A stretch of DNA of 6,056 nt, taken from the NCBI GenBank assembly GCA_030621805.1, contig JAUXGY010000123.1, positions 1-6,056 on the forward strand, given 5' to 3'. This document shows positions 6,042-6,056 of this stretch, in pieces; positions within the stretch are counted from its first letter, which is position 1, and each line of letters begins with the position of its first letter. Position numbers and translations under genes: made by a program. A model generated the notes under the pieces. The model was not told the DNA's origin, searched no databases, and saw nothing but the letters and a program-made list of their open reading frames with translations. This DNA comes from Kiritimatiellales bacterium. GTDB lineage: Bacteria; Verrucomicrobiota; Kiritimatiellia; Kiritimatiellales; Pontiellaceae.

Positions 6042-6056
6042 TGTAGATGGAGCATC

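Noticed and set aside
6041..6056. Start of another gene after alr (ATG at 6047, or GGAG as its ribosome site)
   Set aside because: Only 15 bases remain after the alr stop; ATG 6041 is followed at once by TAG, and nothing further can be judged.

Overview
The window carries two blocks transcribed away from each other. On the minus strand, positions 1-2460 form one uninterrupted reading frame of 820 codons that runs off the left edge. It starts with a signal peptide, followed by a ThuA-like domain and most of a glycoside hydrolase family 95 (GH95) catalytic region, so it is probably a secreted alpha-L-fucosidase or a related enzyme. On the plus strand, positions 2824-6041 hold leuC, leuD and alr in a row: the two subunits of isopropylmalate isomerase (leucine biosynthesis), then an alanine racemase (D-alanine for peptidoglycan).

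The 363-base divergent region between the blocks holds a strong sigma70-like promoter for leuC (TTGAAC, 16-base spacer, perfect TATAAT), a weaker candidate promoter for the fucosidase gene, and a small unrecognised open frame that ends in three tandem in-frame stops. leuC and leuD overlap by one base (TAATG) and are surely co-translated. leuD and alr are separated by 90 bases dominated by a 15-bp inverted repeat (4857-4871 with 4907-4921). A smaller nested hairpin sits in its loop, and an outer arm pair brackets it.

The most unusual part is this leuD-alr junction. An ideal Shine-Dalgarno AGGAGG lies at the left foot of the palindrome. The start codon that gives a normal-length Alr (ATG at 4935) lies just beyond its right foot and has no Shine-Dalgarno of its own. 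The same AGGAGG is well placed for a six-codon mini-ORF at 4864-4884, whose stop overlaps an in-frame ATG of the alr frame as ATGA. Either a REP/MITE-like palindrome has been inserted between the ribosome binding site and the gene, or the structure controls alr translation.

A ThuA-GH95 fusion, inverted-repeat intergenic elements and bacterial-type LeuCD suggest a carbohydrate-degrading bacterium of the PVC group (Verrucomicrobiota, Kiritimatiellota or Planctomycetota), possibly Kiritimatiellota. This is an inference from gene style; there is no marker gene in the window. I see no RNA genes, CRISPR array, transposase or phage gene.
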